Below are positions 46,547-57,563 of a stretch of 64,000 nucleotides of DNA, in pieces. The DNA is taken from NCBI GenBank assembly GCA_024516155.1, contig JAJJXM010000099.1:62001-126000 (forward strand), in the 5' to 3' direction. This DNA comes from Pyronema omphalodes. Lineage: Eukaryota > Ascomycota > Pezizomycetes > Pezizales > Pyronemataceae. The translations under genes and the position numbers were made by a program. The notes under the pieces were generated by a model. The model ran no database searches. It had not been told where the DNA came from and saw only the letters and a program-made list of their open reading frames with translations. The stretch's first letter is position 1. Every line of letters begins with the position of its first letter.

Positions 46547-48663
46547 ATGTCGCCTCCGGGAAGCTCGAAGGGCGTCAAGCCTCCAGGAAGGCCAGCGGAT
46601 CCTAGAACTCGCCTTCTCGCTGAATACACACAAGATGCCGATAACGGAACTTTCTCGTCCCGACCAACCTCGCCTGGAGGTTCAGTAAGCTCAGGCTCAA
46701 ACTGGTTCAAACGCGCAACAACAACAGCAACTCTCGCAGAAGGCGCAGGTGTCAAGCACCCATGGCTCATGTATCTCAGCTACTACATTCCGTGTATTGG
46801 CTGGGTAGGACATTACCAGTGGAGCTTTCTCATCGGAGATATAGCTGCTGGAAGTATGTTTCTTCTCTCTGCTGTTTTAGAGAGCTATGCTGACAAAATA
46901 TAGTTACAATTGCAAGCTTCTATATCCCCATGGCGCTCTCCCTCTCCGCAAACTTGGCTCATCTGCAGCCCATCCACGGCTTGTACGCTTTTGCAGTACA
47001 ACCCCTCATCTATGCCCTCCTAGGATCCTGTCCCACCATGGCTGTTGGACCTGAAGCCGCCGGTTCTCTTCTTATGGGTAACGCGATCCGCGCTATGAAC
47101 TCGCACCATGACCCCGCCTTTGATGACGACGGAGGAGAAGGCACCGAGTTTCAGAATGCTCGTTTAGCCGCCACAATTACCGCTATGACTGGTGCCCTTG
47201 CATTAATTGCCGGAATTCTTCGCCTAGGCTTCCTTGACTCTGTCTTGAGTCGTCCCTTGCTTCGTGGCTTCATCTCAGGTGTCGGATTCGTTATTTTCGT
47301 TGACCAACTTCTACCCGAGATGGGTCTAATTGCCTTGGCAAAGGAGGAACATATTACCCATGCCCCAACTATCACAAAGATTGGCTGGCTTATACGCCAC
47401 GTTGGGGATGCTCACATGCTCACTCTTGGTGTCGCGGCTGTCTCTTTCGCTGTGATCATGATCGGTAGAGTAGTGAAGCAAAAGGTTTCCCCTCGGCACC
47501 CATGGATTCACTTCCTGCCCGACCGATTTCTCGTGGTTGTCTTGGCAGCTATTTTCACCTACGTTTTCCGCTGGGACGAGAAAGGACTCGAAATTCTCGG
47601 CGCAATTGAGACCAAGGGACCTCGCTTCAGATTTGAGATTCCCGTCCAGGTTGCCCACTTGAACTACGCAAAGGAAGCTTTTAGCACCTCTTTCCTTATC
47701 GCAGTCCTTGGATTTTTTGAATCCGTCGTCGCCGCGAAAGCACTAGGAACTTCACTCCCTGATGTCTCCATCTCCTCCAACCGCGAGTTGATTGCCCTGG
47801 GAACAGCCAACGTTCTTGGAGGTTGTTTTGGTGCTCTTCCCGCATTCGGTGGTTATGGAAGATCAAAGGTCAATAAAGCCACCGGAGGCCGTACCCCGGT
47901 TTCCTCAGTAGTCCTCAGTATCTGTACCATTCTCGTCGTACTGTTTGTTTTGGACTACTTCTATTACCTCCCTCGTGCGGTTCTCTGCGCCATGATTTCG
48001 GTTGTCGGTATCTCTCTCCTCGAAGAAGCACCTCATGATGTCGCTTTCTTCTTTTCCATCCGCGCCTGGAATGACTTGGCTACCATGGGTCTTGTATTTG
48101 TTGCTACTCTAATCTGGTCTATTTCTGCTGGTATCGCTGTTGGTGTCGGTATCTCCTTGATCACTGTCATTAAACACTCGACCCAGGCTCGCATGCAAAT
48201 TCTTGGCCGTGACCCAATTTCGGGACAATGGGGACCTATAGATGATTCTCCTAGCTTGGAACAGACGCCGAACATTCTTGTCATCAAGATTCGCGAATCT
48301 TTGACGTTTGCGAATACCGGCGACCTTTCCCGTCGTCTTTGGCGCATTGACCGCTATGGAGATTCCAGGGCACACCCCTCTCTTCCGCGCCTTAAAATGG
48401 GAGTTAGGGCTGTGGTCTTTGACGTCGCAGGTGTGGCCAGCATCGATGGATCAGGGGCGCAGGTGATGAAGGAGATGGTAGAGGGATACCGGAATAGGGG
48501 GGTTGCAGTTTGGTTTGCTCGCATGTCTACTACAGGCGGAGTTCGTAAGAGGTTCGAGATGGCGGGAATTGTGGATTTGGTCAAACAGGATCATGTGGTC
48601 GAGTCGGTAGATGAGGCAGTTAAGAGGGAGGATGCGGGAGAGGAGGCGGTGGGTGGAGTTTAG
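46547..48663 (+). CDS. SulP (SLC26) family anion transporter with STAS domain
   Basis: Exons 46547-46853 and 46904-48663 give 688 aa. A polar N-terminus is followed by the SulP membrane domain: PLIYALLGSCPTMAVGPEAAGSLL, GFISGVGFVIFVDQL, and FFESVVAAKALG with NRELIALGTANVLGG, the family signature region. About 10-12 hydrophobic segments are visible. The C-terminal about 150 residues form a STAS domain (VLVIKIRESLTFANTGDL, then VVFDVAGVASIDGSGAQVM). The family moves sulfate or other anions; some fungal members act at the vacuole, so substrate and membrane are uncertain. The start was chosen at the first ATG, since the upstream frame begins with a non-ATG codon. Confidence 0.9.
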
Positions 48664-49733
48664 GAAGTGTCGGTTAGTGGAGCAAGTTCGGTACACGGAG
48701 TTTCGGGGGTTTCCAACCTAGCCCAATACGAAAGGCGAAGAGGTCATACAAATTAAGAGGAAGAGAATGGAAGGCTGGGATCATGAAGAGATGAGGATAC
48801 GAGATGATGATTTGTCTGCACAAGGGTACTTGCACTGTTTGCACTGTCTGGGTTTCTTTTTACTTTTTTTTGAATGGTTCGCGTTCTACATCACGGTTGC
48901 GATTTTATATGGAGTTTTCTCTATTTGTTTTTTTTCGTTTTGTTGTCTTTTTTTATCATATCATTATCTACATCTACCCTGCTCTAGGTATGAATTGGAG
49001 GCGAATTCATTGAACAAGAAGGAAAGCGCTCTAGAGCTAAATACTTTGTCTATATTCTAAAGTCTAGGCTAAAAATATGGGATGCTGTTTTCAATTTTAC
49101 TCCTGATACGTTCTAGGCAGCGTGCACATTTTCGTATCGTGGAAATTCTTCAGAACTAAACCCCTACTCTACATTGTTGCAGCCGGCCTATATATTACAT
49201 CACCATGACATGCTATATCTTTTTCAATTCCATACACATCCACCCATTACTTCATGTTATTAACCCTTAACCCCATTTCCATAATACTTTCCTAATTCCT
49301 AATCTACTATCCATGTATTTTTCATTCAACATTGTCTATTCCTTTTCTTGTGTCCCATCCATTCATTACCCCTCGAGTCCTTACGCTTATCAATCAGTTT
49401 CACAATTGACACGAACCAATGAACTATTGCATTCTAGTGCTGACTGCGGCCACCAGCTCTAGAAGGGCCAAAATCCTTCCCGACAACCAATATATCCGCA
49501 GCGATAACTAACGATTGCATTTTTGTCGCGTCCTTTTAGGTTGCTGGGAAGTCATGACGGGTTAGCTTTTGTGGGGTTTGTGATTTGAGTGGGTTGTTTC
49601 TTTGGGGGGGGGGGGGGGGGGTGGTTGCGTGTGAAGGAAATAATGGTGGTGGTGGTGGTGGTGGTGGGTTGAGAGGAAGTAGGGAAGGAATTTTAGCTTC
49701 AGGGAAATGGTGGGGTTGATAAAAAGAAGGGAT
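48664..49733. other. Intergenic region
   Basis: SulP 3' flank, T-rich tracts, an 18-nt G run (49604-49621) and a GGT repeat (49648-49668). No gene is supported. Confidence 0.6.
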
Positions 49734-50342
49734 TCATGGGGGAATAAGTGCGTATGCAAGAAACCAAGAAAATCGAGAAACGAAAATCAAAGACCCCTCC
49801 CCCCCCCCCCCTACCCCCCCAAAAAAATGAAGCATACGAATCCTGTCACTAAAAAAAACAAAATACAACATACCTATCCCAACGTTCATTAGCGGAGAAC
49901 AGTTTGTCTGAACAAGACGTATCTCTGAAGAAAGTACAGCATCCGTAGTAGATTCTATAACTTTTTGTACGTTTTTGACTATAAATGTATCAGCCATCAT
50001 CCCCCCATAACCCTTTATTCCCCCCCCCCCCCCCCCGCGGCGCCTCCCCTCCTTCTCCGTTGCGAAAACCCGTATCCAAAAACCAGGAAGCAAAGCAACT
50101 CACAAATCCTTCCCCAAAAGCTGACACCCAGTTTCCCGTGTATTATCAAACTTCCTAACCATAGAAGCACCCCGAAAATCCTTCTTTTGATAAAGTTTTA
50201 TCGTCATTGTATCTGTGCGGGGTAGGATAAGACTACCACTTAAGGATGTGATATTTGTAGATGCTTCGGGTGTCGGGGCGGCGAAGACTACTATTGTTAG
50301 GGATAGGAAGAGAAGGCTGCTGAGTGTAGGAAAGGGAATCAT
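49734..50342 (-). CDS. Probable small secreted protein, 3' end uncertain
   Basis: Exon 1 (50104-50342) encodes a signal peptide (MIPFPTLSSLLFLSLTIVVF, ending AAPTPEA) and the segment TIKLYQKKDFRGASM, typical of small fungal secreted beta-rich proteins. Exon 2 (49874-49954) gives IYYGCCTFFRDTSCSDKLFS and ANERWDR, which fits the same kind of protein. A third exon (49734-49848) keeps the frame but runs through a C/G homopolymer encoding a Gly run, so it may be wrong or the gene may have decayed at its end. If all three are used the length is 144 aa. Function unknown. Confidence 0.5.
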
Positions 50343-51771
50343 TGCTGGGAAATTGGAAATTTGGTGATGATGGTGAGGATGGTGGAGATGATGGGGGTTG
50401 TGATTGTGATGGCAAAAGAACGTGATATCAAATTTCAGGGAAAGAACGTGTACAAGGGTATTTGAAGTATGATAAAGCCCGTCGAGAATCTTAGAGACTG
50501 GTTGTTATACCGCATATGTTGTCGTGTCTGGGGATTGTGCATAAGATGTGCCGTTTTTGTAGGGCTGGATGATGATGATGTCAGGTTTTGGTGTGTATGG
50601 AATGTGTGCCTAAGAATTTCAGTAAGGGGAAATCTGGAAACCCAGGAACCTGACTAAGGACTTGTCGCTGCAAGGTTTTAATGGGTATGGATTTGATATC
50701 GCTTGTAAGGGATAAAGAGATAAAGGATACAGAAGCACGGAAGAAAGGGACAAAGGGTATAGAATGAAGAGAAGAGGAATGTTGGGAATACGGAATGCAT
50801 TTATAATTTTCTTGACACATCTGTTGCTTTTTACAATGTGTAAAAAGGAGACATATTAACCCCGTAATTGTTATAAACTCCATGAAAAACCATGTCGACA
50901 GTAAAATTGGAATGTTTCGCTGTCCAATTGACCAAGTTATGGTAGTTAGCAGGTGCTTCAATTTAGCGTCCTTCATCACCGGACATATCTCTTGATTTTT
51001 CATTGCCGTTAGATTGCAGGTGACTGGGTAGATTAACTGTGGACTATGGTACCAGTCCGTACGTCCGGGCTTTGACTTGTAGTCATGTTTTATCACTCAT
51101 ATTAGTATTAAAAGAGTTGGGTTAAAGTAGCTGCAGTAAGTATATTTCCAAAGTAAATCAATGGTAGATCGGTGATTTGGAAAGCCAAAACAAGTCAAGT
51201 GCTCTAAAATGAATAACACTATTATATTATAGGAACCTAGTTTCTTGGATTTATTGCTCCACCTTGCCTAGCTTGAGTATACCCTTAAAATTGAATATCG
51301 AGCATTATCAGCTTAAACCCATTAATGTTATCAAATTCATGTAAGATGTAGGGGCAATGGTTCAGAGAAGTTGATTTCAGCGTTTCCTATGCAAAATGGC
51401 CCGTCCGGTCCAGTCCGGGGTTTGGACGGGACCGGACTAGATAACGATGGTCCGTCCGGTACCTCGCCAAACTACGACCAATTAAGATATTTGCCGTGAT
51501 TATAGTTCCAAGGGCGAATATCAAAGACCTGATTCTCACGGGGTTCATAGACAAGGCCGGTGTTCTACGACAAAAACGATTGAAATTCCGATTTTTTGAG
51601 CCACTATCTGATACCCCATGTCATAACTTAGGGGGTATGTAGGTTATAGATTGAAGAGTTGTTATTGCTGAACTAATCACAAAACTTATTTTATGTAATA
51701 AACACAATTCAGACCATTATTTGCTTTTGTTAAGCTGTCACCTAATATTTTGTATAAGGATAACCAGTAAC
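50343..51771. other. AT-rich intergenic DNA with a GC-rich hairpin
   Basis: There is no supported gene. The only structure is a perfect 9-bp inverted repeat, GTCCGGTCC (51403-51411) and GGACCGGAC (51429-51437), with a further GTCCGTCCGGTAC nearby. Confidence 0.55.
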
Positions 51772-52301
51772 TGTCAGGGACACGAGAACGGACGTTCAAG
51801 GGACACACTGAACACTACCGGAAAGGGGGACTAGGCAGGTTCCGGAACGGGGAACGGCAGGACAAGGACCGAAGTGCTCGTCAGACGGACGGCACACTAA
51901 ACAGGGACAGGGACAAGGACAAGAGTGACGTAGGACTTAAGAGAGGAAATCTTATATTAGGAGTCAGGAGAAGACACAAGACGTTCGATGGAGAATCTCG
52001 ACAACGGGGAGGCAAGCCTCCTTATGCACAAAGGGGCGGCCAGCACTCTTGCTGGGCCGTCATACAATCATCGCTACATGAGCTTCCGTTCTCCATCGAT
52101 TCAACTGCGACGCCACAGCTCTCCAGCTCATGGTACGTCATCCATCATCAATCATTCTCTCAGTCAACATGGCACGGCACACAACAACAATACAACAACA
52201 CAACGGCAACACAACACGGCAAGACAACGGCACGTTGTCCATCAACAACCACGACAACATGATGACGCAACACAACGGCTCGTCAGCCGTGTGCCGTGAC
52301 A
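51772..52301 (-). repeat. 3' LTR of element A (530 bp)
   Basis: It begins TGTCACGGCACACGG and ends TCCCTGACA in element orientation, with the TG...CA ends usual for LTRs. A purine-rich tract with a G7 run and GTAC lies just before it, after the pol stop, as a polypurine primer. The partner LTR is outside the window, so identity cannot be judged. Confidence 0.85.
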
Positions 52302-52312
52302 GTACCCCCCCG

Positions 52313-55300
52313 TTAGGCTCGAGTTCCTACGAGAGGAGAAGGTTTGTCTGGGTATAACTGATGAAATCTCTCGGCGGCCTCAGTTTCGGATAGGTTCGTT
52401 TCCGGTTCCCAGGTTGGGGAGTCGTGGCCGGTCCACTTGACGAGGTACTGCAGGTTTCCTCTTGACCAACGGCTATCCAGAATTTCATCCACGAACCATT
52501 CTTCTTCGCCGTCTACCACTACCGGTAGGGGCGGTGGAATAATCTGGCCAGGGAGTGGGTCCGAAGGGGCTGGGTTTAGTAGAGACACGGGGAAGGTCCT
52601 GTGGTGTTTCATGGTCTCCGGTATATCCAATTCATAGGCGTGAGATCCAATAGGCCGTAACACGGTGAAGGGGCCTAGGTGTTTATTTTCTAGTTTCTTT
52701 GAGGGGCGGCGGGTTCTTAGGTTACGGGCGTCCAGCCATACCAGGTCTCCTGGTTTGAAGACCGGCGCGGGGAGTCGGGAATTGTCGGCGGCTTCTATGT
52801 GGCGGGCTTGGGCGTATTTCATTTCCGAACGTAAGACGTCATGGATGTGTGACATCCTTTCCGCTACCTCGTTCGCTTTCACTTCCTCAGGATTGTCGGT
52901 CCTGATTTCCAGTTCGAAAGAGCACTTGGGGTGTCGACCATATATAGCGTAGAACGGAGACAGCGACGTTGTATCCGATACTTGGTTATTTGCCGCAAAT
53001 TCTGCCATTGGTAAAAATTTCTTCCAATCGTCTTGTAAATAACAGACGTACGCGCGGAGATATTGCTCCGTAACCGCGTTAATTCTCTCTGTTTGGCCGT
53101 CGGTTTGGGGGTGAAAGGCCGTACTCGTGGCAATTTCGATACCCATGCAATTCGCCAAGTGTTTCCAGAAATGGGCCACAAATTGCGGACCGCGGTCGGA
53201 CACTACTGTGTCCGGCAGGCCGTGTAGTTTGAACACGTTTTCCAGGAAGAGTTGCGCGAAGCCTTCTGCGTCTATCGTGGAATGACAGGGCACTAAGTGC
53301 CGCTGTTTCGTTAGTCGGCAAACGATCGCACATATTGCGTCGAAGCCTTCTGATGTCGGTAGTCCAGTAACAAAATCCACCGATATATTCTGCCAAGGGT
53401 GGTGTGGAACCGGTAGGGGCTTCAGGGTTCCATAGGGTGCGTGGCGGGTAGCCTTTGTTCTTTTACAGGTGTGGCAATTCCGGACGAATTGGTCCACATC
53501 TTTTCTCATCGAGGGCCAGTAATAATTCCTGGCGAGGAGTTCGAAAGTCTTCGCACGGCCCGGGTGTCCCATGGTGGGGGGGTCGTGGTGATCTTGCAGT
53601 AGTTTCAATCGTAGCTTATCCAGCGCGGGGACATAGAGGCAATCTCGGTAGTACAATCTGTTTTCTAACACGGAACAATCGGCGAGCGATATGTCCTTAC
53701 AGATTTGTGTGCCATCTTCCAGCATTCCCAACACTTGGTTGGGGAATGGATCTGTCTTGTAGCCCTCTGTGAACAGGAGGTCTACTTCGGAAGGTGCGAG
53801 TTTCATTGGCGGGGTCATGCATAACTGAAAGTTCTGTGGCTTCAGAACAGCTTGCTGGTTCGCCAGTATGCGTTCGTCTCCCTCTTCCGGGAGGTCGGCG
53901 GCTCTTCTTGTCAGGGCGTCCGGTTTTCCTCCCAACGTACCTGGTCGATAGGTGATCACAAAGTTAAACCGAGACAGGAACTCGGACCAGCGTGCTTGTC
54001 GTCTATTCAGCAACTTTGTCGTCATAAAGTATTCAAGATTTTTGTGATCCGTCAATACTTTTATAGGAAAGGCGGAGCCCTCTAAGTGGGGACGCCATTC
54101 CTCAAAACAACGAACTATTGCCAGTAGTTCCTTGTCGTAGATTTCGTAGTTACATTCTGCCGGGGAATGCTTCTTGGAATAAAATGCGACGGGGTGTAAC
54201 ACGTTATCGTCGTCGTATTGTGATAAAACTCCAGCGGACACATAGTCAGATGCGTCTGTTTCTACTACGATCGGTTTCTCGTAGTCGAAGTGCTTGAGGA
54301 TGGGTGCTGATGTAAATGCGTCCTTCAGTCGGTCGAAGGCGCTCTGCTGATCATTACCCCAGACAAAGGGGATTGCTTTACCATCTTTCTTTTTGGTCAG
54401 AGCTGTAAGCGGGGAGACCACTTTTGAGTAGTCTTTGATAAATCTTCGGTAGAAATTCGCGAAGCCCAGGAACTCTTGGACCTGTTTCAAATTGGTTGGT
54501 TCCTTCCAATCTCTCACTGTGGCTACTTTGGAATCCATCATGCGCGCGCCGTCGCGGCCGATGTTGTAGCCCAGGTACTGTACTTCTGCCTTAGCAAACT
54601 TACACTTCTCTGGCTTCAAGTGCAGTTTTTCTTGTTTGAGTCGTTCCAAGATCTTCCGGACGTGTGCGGTGTGATCGGGCTTTGTCTCGGAGAATACGAG
54701 GATATCGTCCAAGTATGCCGTACAAAACTGGTCCAGGTATGGTCTCAGGACATCATTTATAAATGCCTGGAAATCGGCAGGCGCGTTGGTGAGCCCAAAA
54801 GGCATCACTTTCGATTCAAACAGGCCGTACCGTGTGCGGAAGGCCGTCTTCCATTCTTCGCCTTCTGCCATTCTGATAAGATTATAAGCGCTGCGGACAT
54901 CAAGGGTCGTAAAGTATTGAGCTTTGGAAAGATTCATCATCGTTTCCTGTATCAATGGCAGCGGGTACCGGTTCTTCTCGGTACCTTCATTCAGTCTCCG
55001 GTAATCGACACACAGGCGTAGGGATCCGTCTGATTTTTTCACGAATAATATCGGCGAGGCGGCTGGTGATTGGGAGCGTTGTATAAATCCTTTCTCCAAA
55101 TTCTCATCAAGCCACGTTTTCAGCGTCTGCAACTCGTTTCGTGACAGCGAGTATAGCGGGCCAAAGGGGGGGACGAATCCCTCTTTCAGTGGGATCTTGT
55201 GGTCGTAGGGTCGGTGCGGGGGAAGTTCCTTCGCGTTGACCTCTTTAAATAAATCGAGGTAGTCATGATATTCTTCGGGGATCATGTCTTTCAGTTCGTC

Positions 55301-55981
55301 ATCCGTGAGGGGGGGTTTGTCTTGTAGGGCGACGGTGATCTCGTCCAACGATAGCGAGAACACTGTCAGGCTTTCGTCTTGTACCATTTCTTTGAAGTCG
55401 GAGATGGTTAGGCTTGAGATCTCTATTGGGGGTTCTTCCGGGGGGTCGGGGACCGAGTCTTCCAACTCCGGCATGGGGTTTGTGTCGGGCTCGTGGACAG
55501 CGGGAGGGGGCCTCGAGTCCAGGACCTCGACACCGGTTGTGCTTACGGGCAACGGGGTGCAGTTCCTTAGGCAGTAATCGGAGTCGAAGCTTACAGTGTT
55601 GGAACTGAAGCTTATTGTTACATCGTGTTTCGTCAACCAGGGGATACCCAACACCACCGGGTAGTGACCCAGCTTGGTGACAAACATAGGAAGGGTTTCC
55701 GAGTGACCGTTGATGGTACACTCTACTTGGGCGAGGTGTGTTATCTTTCCTGAGGATATGGGGCGGCCGTCGATAACTTCGACCGTTCGGGCGGTGGATA
55801 GGGGGGTTAGGGGGAGTTTGTGATGGCGGGCGAAATTGCGGTCAACAAAGGCGATACCAGTGGCGCCGCAGTCAACGAGCGCTACTGTTTTCACGGAGCG
55901 GTTATTGGAAAACAAGGAACAGGAGAGGACAAGGTGTTTGCATTCTAACTTTCCAGAAAAACTTGCGCCCGATAATAGCAA
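52313..55981 (-). CDS. Element A Pol: protease, RT, RNase H, integrase, chromodomain
   Basis: The frame is open and about 1220 aa from the first plotted codon, and extends upstream to the gag overlap near 56044. Motifs in order: protease VDCGATGIAFVD; RT LRLCVDYRRLNEGT, TLDVRSAYNLI, FGLTNAPADFQ, AYLDDILVFSE; RNase H VETDASDY; integrase zinc region DHHDPPTMGHPGR..CHTCKRTK; catalytic core VDFVTGLP, VSDRGPQF and QTDGQTERIN (DDE); C-terminal chromodomain FVDEILDSRWSRG, LVKWTGHDSPTWEP. It lies in the -1 frame relative to gag. It is clearly homologous to element B Pol but differs at many positions, so it is a separate family. Confidence 0.95.
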   Translation of the reverse strand: MLLSGASFSGKLECKHLVLSCSLFSNNRSVKTVALVDCGATGIAFVDRNFARHHKLPLTPLSTARTVEVIDGRPISSGKITHLAQVECTINGHSETLPMFVTKLGHYPVVLGIPWLTKHDVTISFSSNTVSFDSDYCLRNCTPLPVSTTGVEVLDSRPPPAVHEPDTNPMPELEDSVPDPPEEPPIEISSLTISDFKEMVQDESLTVFSLSLDEITVALQDKPPLTDDELKDMIPEEYHDYLDLFKEVNAKELPPHRPYDHKIPLKEGFVPPFGPLYSLSRNELQTLKTWLDENLEKGFIQRSQSPAASPILFVKKSDGSLRLCVDYRRLNEGTEKNRYPLPLIQETMMNLSKAQYFTTLDVRSAYNLIRMAEGEEWKTAFRTRYGLFESKVMPFGLTNAPADFQAFINDVLRPYLDQFCTAYLDDILVFSETKPDHTAHVRKILERLKQEKLHLKPEKCKFAKAEVQYLGYNIGRDGARMMDSKVATVRDWKEPTNLKQVQEFLGFANFYRRFIKDYSKVVSPLTALTKKKDGKAIPFVWGNDQQSAFDRLKDAFTSAPILKHFDYEKPIVVETDASDYVSAGVLSQYDDDNVLHPVAFYSKKHSPAECNYEIYDKELLAIVRCFEEWRPHLEGSAFPIKVLTDHKNLEYFMTTKLLNRRQARWSEFLSRFNFVITYRPGTLGGKPDALTRRAADLPEEGDERILANQQAVLKPQNFQLCMTPPMKLAPSEVDLLFTEGYKTDPFPNQVLGMLEDGTQICKDISLADCSVLENRLYYRDCLYVPALDKLRLKLLQDHHDPPTMGHPGRAKTFELLARNYYWPSMRKDVDQFVRNCHTCKRTKATRHAPYGTLKPLPVPHHPWQNISVDFVTGLPTSEGFDAICAIVCRLTKQRHLVPCHSTIDAEGFAQLFLENVFKLHGLPDTVVSDRGPQFVAHFWKHLANCMGIEIATSTAFHPQTDGQTERINAVTEQYLRAYVCYLQDDWKKFLPMAEFAANNQVSDTTSLSPFYAIYGRHPKCSFELEIRTDNPEEVKANEVAERMSHIHDVLRSEMKYAQARHIEAADNSRLPAPVFKPGDLVWLDARNLRTRRPSKKLENKHLGPFTVLRPIGSHAYELDIPETMKHHRTFPVSLLNPAPSDPLPGQIIPPPLPVVVDGEEEWFVDEILDSRWSRGNLQYLVKWTGHDSPTWEPETNLSETEAAERFHQLYPDKPSPLVGTRA

Positions 55982-56043
55982 TGTATCAGCAATAATAGTA
56001 TTCCCACCAGCGGCAGAGCCATCTTCTTGCAGCTGGTTTATTC

Positions 56044-56050
56044 TTTTCCC
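56044..56050 (-). promoter_or_regulatory. Slippery heptamer GGGAAAA at the gag-pol overlap of element A
   Basis: In gag phase the site reads TCG GGA AAA GAA TAA, so G GGA AAA fits X XXY YYZ. A -1 slip enters the pol frame, which is then open (CAG CTG CAA GAA GAT GGC) through to the protease. Confidence 0.6.
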
Positions 56051-56605
56051 GACACTTCTTCTTCAGCATCCACTAATTCCACGCTCGCCACTTTAACATT
56101 CGTCTTGGCGGGGCACGACGCAGCCATGTGGCCGAGGCCACCGCAGTAGAGGCAACGTCCTTCTGAAAGGCGGGTCGCGCGCTCCTGTGCCGACAGTTTC
56201 TGACGGGGTCCCTGGGCCGGGGTTTGCTTGCTGGAGGAGGCGGTGGTGGCTTGGGTGGCGGGGGTGGGGCGACTGGTGGTGGGGGTGGCGGTGGTAGTGG
56301 TCTTGACTTGGCCGCGGTTGGTACGCAGCTTGCGGAGGTTTTCGAGTGCCCTTAATTGGGAGTCCAATTTTTGACACTGTTCGACGAATTCGTGCATCGT
56401 GGTGGTGGGCGGGGCACCAACCAACTTCTCGTGTAGCTCAAGGGACAGGCCGTTACGCAGGGCATCCATGGTGGCGGCTTCGTCCCAGCCTAACTCTGCG
56501 ACTAGGCGGGAGAACTCTGCGTAGTAGTCCGAAAATTCGCGGTTGTTCTGTCGGAGATTCTGTAGTTTGAAACGAGCCGTTGCGCGCTCGTCCGGGTCTC
56601 CGAAG

Positions 56606-56610
56606 GTACG
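56606..56610. repeat. Target-site duplication GTACG, left copy (element B)
   Basis: The same 5 bp follows the 3' LTR at 62966-62970. Joining across it restores the element A gag frame (ILQ-RTFGDP). Confidence 0.95.
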
Positions 56611-57149
56611 TGTCACGGCTCCAGCACTGTCACCCGTATTCTGGATTGTCTCAGCCTGCACAGTCATAGAGCACAGCCGCAGGGCTGCGCCACATCATAT
56701 GTCAGCACCAGTACAGCCACCCTCGCAGCCGCAACGCACTAGTCTATCCTTTCCTTATCACCTTCCTTATCTGTCTTAGTTATCTTAGTTCGTTTCATCA
56801 GCACAAGCGTCACATTGTTATCACATGCATTAGTTTCTTGGCTTCTTTGTTTAGGTTCTTGGCTCGGTTGAAAACCCTGTCAGGGTTTGGGTTGTTCTTA
56901 GGAGGATTTGTGTATATAAGGAGGGCTCTCCCTCCGCTCTGTCTGTTTCCTTTTCTTTCTTCTTTACAGAACGTCTTGTCCAGTTAGCAATCTAGTTATC
57001 TTGACAACTCCTCCTCCTCCAGCCTTGTCTTCGTCTTGACCTCTGCCTCCTCCTCCCAGTATCTCCTCCTCTTGCTCTACGTTCCTGTTCTTGCCCTCTG
57101 TCCTGAACACTGCGTACCTTGGACGTTCCCTCGAGCCTGTCCCGTTACA
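56611..57149 (+). repeat. 5' LTR of element B (539 bp)
   Basis: Begins TGTCACGGCTCCAGC and ends CCTGTCCCGTTACA. It carries a TATA box (TGTATATAAG, 56911-56920) followed by pyrimidine-rich DNA and the presumed transcript start near 56960-56970. Confidence 0.97.
56911..56920 (+). promoter_or_regulatory. TATA box in the LTR of element B
   Basis: TGTATATAAG, about 50 bp before the ACAGAACGT stretch that pairs with the primer-binding site. The same site is in the 3' LTR. Confidence 0.7.
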
Positions 57150-57151
57150 TT

Positions 57152-57160
57152 ACGTTCTGT
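57152..57160 (+). promoter_or_regulatory. Putative self-priming primer-binding site of element B
   Basis: ACGTTCTGT, 3 nt after the 5' LTR, is the exact reverse complement of ACAGAACGT at 56966-56974 in the LTR near the expected RNA 5' end. This is the arrangement used by Tf1-like elements. I could not match the site to the 3' end of a tRNA by eye. Confidence 0.55.
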
Positions 57161-57329
57161 CGAACAAATCTCCAACCTACGCAGTCCATAGCCTTTGAAC
57201 CCCAGAACAAACCACCAAGAGTGTCTTCATTCTTGCCGAGTTGCTGCTGTGTATTCCGATCTTCGCTTGCGAATTTGAAGAATACCTGACACTGCCAGTC
57301 AAGATAACTGCCTCCTGTAGTCATTGTTC

Positions 57330-57560
57330 ATGAACAAAGTCGCTTGGGTCCGCGAATTCGAACCTGCCTTGATCAGTCCGGAACACCTGTTCTTCAGATT
57401 TGGTATCCCGACCTCCTACTACGAAGACGCCCAGATCGCCCTCCAGCTGGCCAAAGAATACGGCTACCTAGCAATCCTGTGGAAATACCAACCACCGTCA
57501 ACCTCCGGAAACTCCAGCTCAATCCTGTTTACCCTCACTGTCCCAGTACCCCGCCACTAA
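57330..57560 (+). CDS. ORF0 of element B, 76-aa protein preceding gag
   Basis: Starts MNKVAWVREFEPAL, contains HLFFRFGIPTSYY and YGYLAILWKY, and stops with TAA directly before gag (TAA ATC ATG, same frame as gag). It resembles ORF0 of element A in the start (MN, AW), the AL, the FGIP and a YLxxxW core at the same spacing. No known domain. Function unknown. Confidence 0.65.
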   Translation: MNKVAWVREFEPALISPEHLFFRFGIPTSYYEDAQIALQLAKEYGYLAILWKYQPPSTSGNSSSILFTLTVPVPRH

Positions 57561-57563
57561 ATC

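Larger units (their letters stand above)
56038..56610 (-). pseudogene. Element A gag, 3' part (after insertion of element B)
   Basis: The frame resumes with FGDPDERATARFKLQNLRQN after the inserted element and contains the zinc knuckle CLYCGGLGHMAASC and a TAA stop at 56038-56040. It is the capsid C-terminal half plus nucleocapsid of a gag gene whose first half lies at 62966-63744. Confidence 0.9.

Noticed and set aside
53079..55721. Alternative-frame ORFs inside the pol genes
   Set aside because: They overlap recognised RT and integrase sequence in the correct frame and have no domains.
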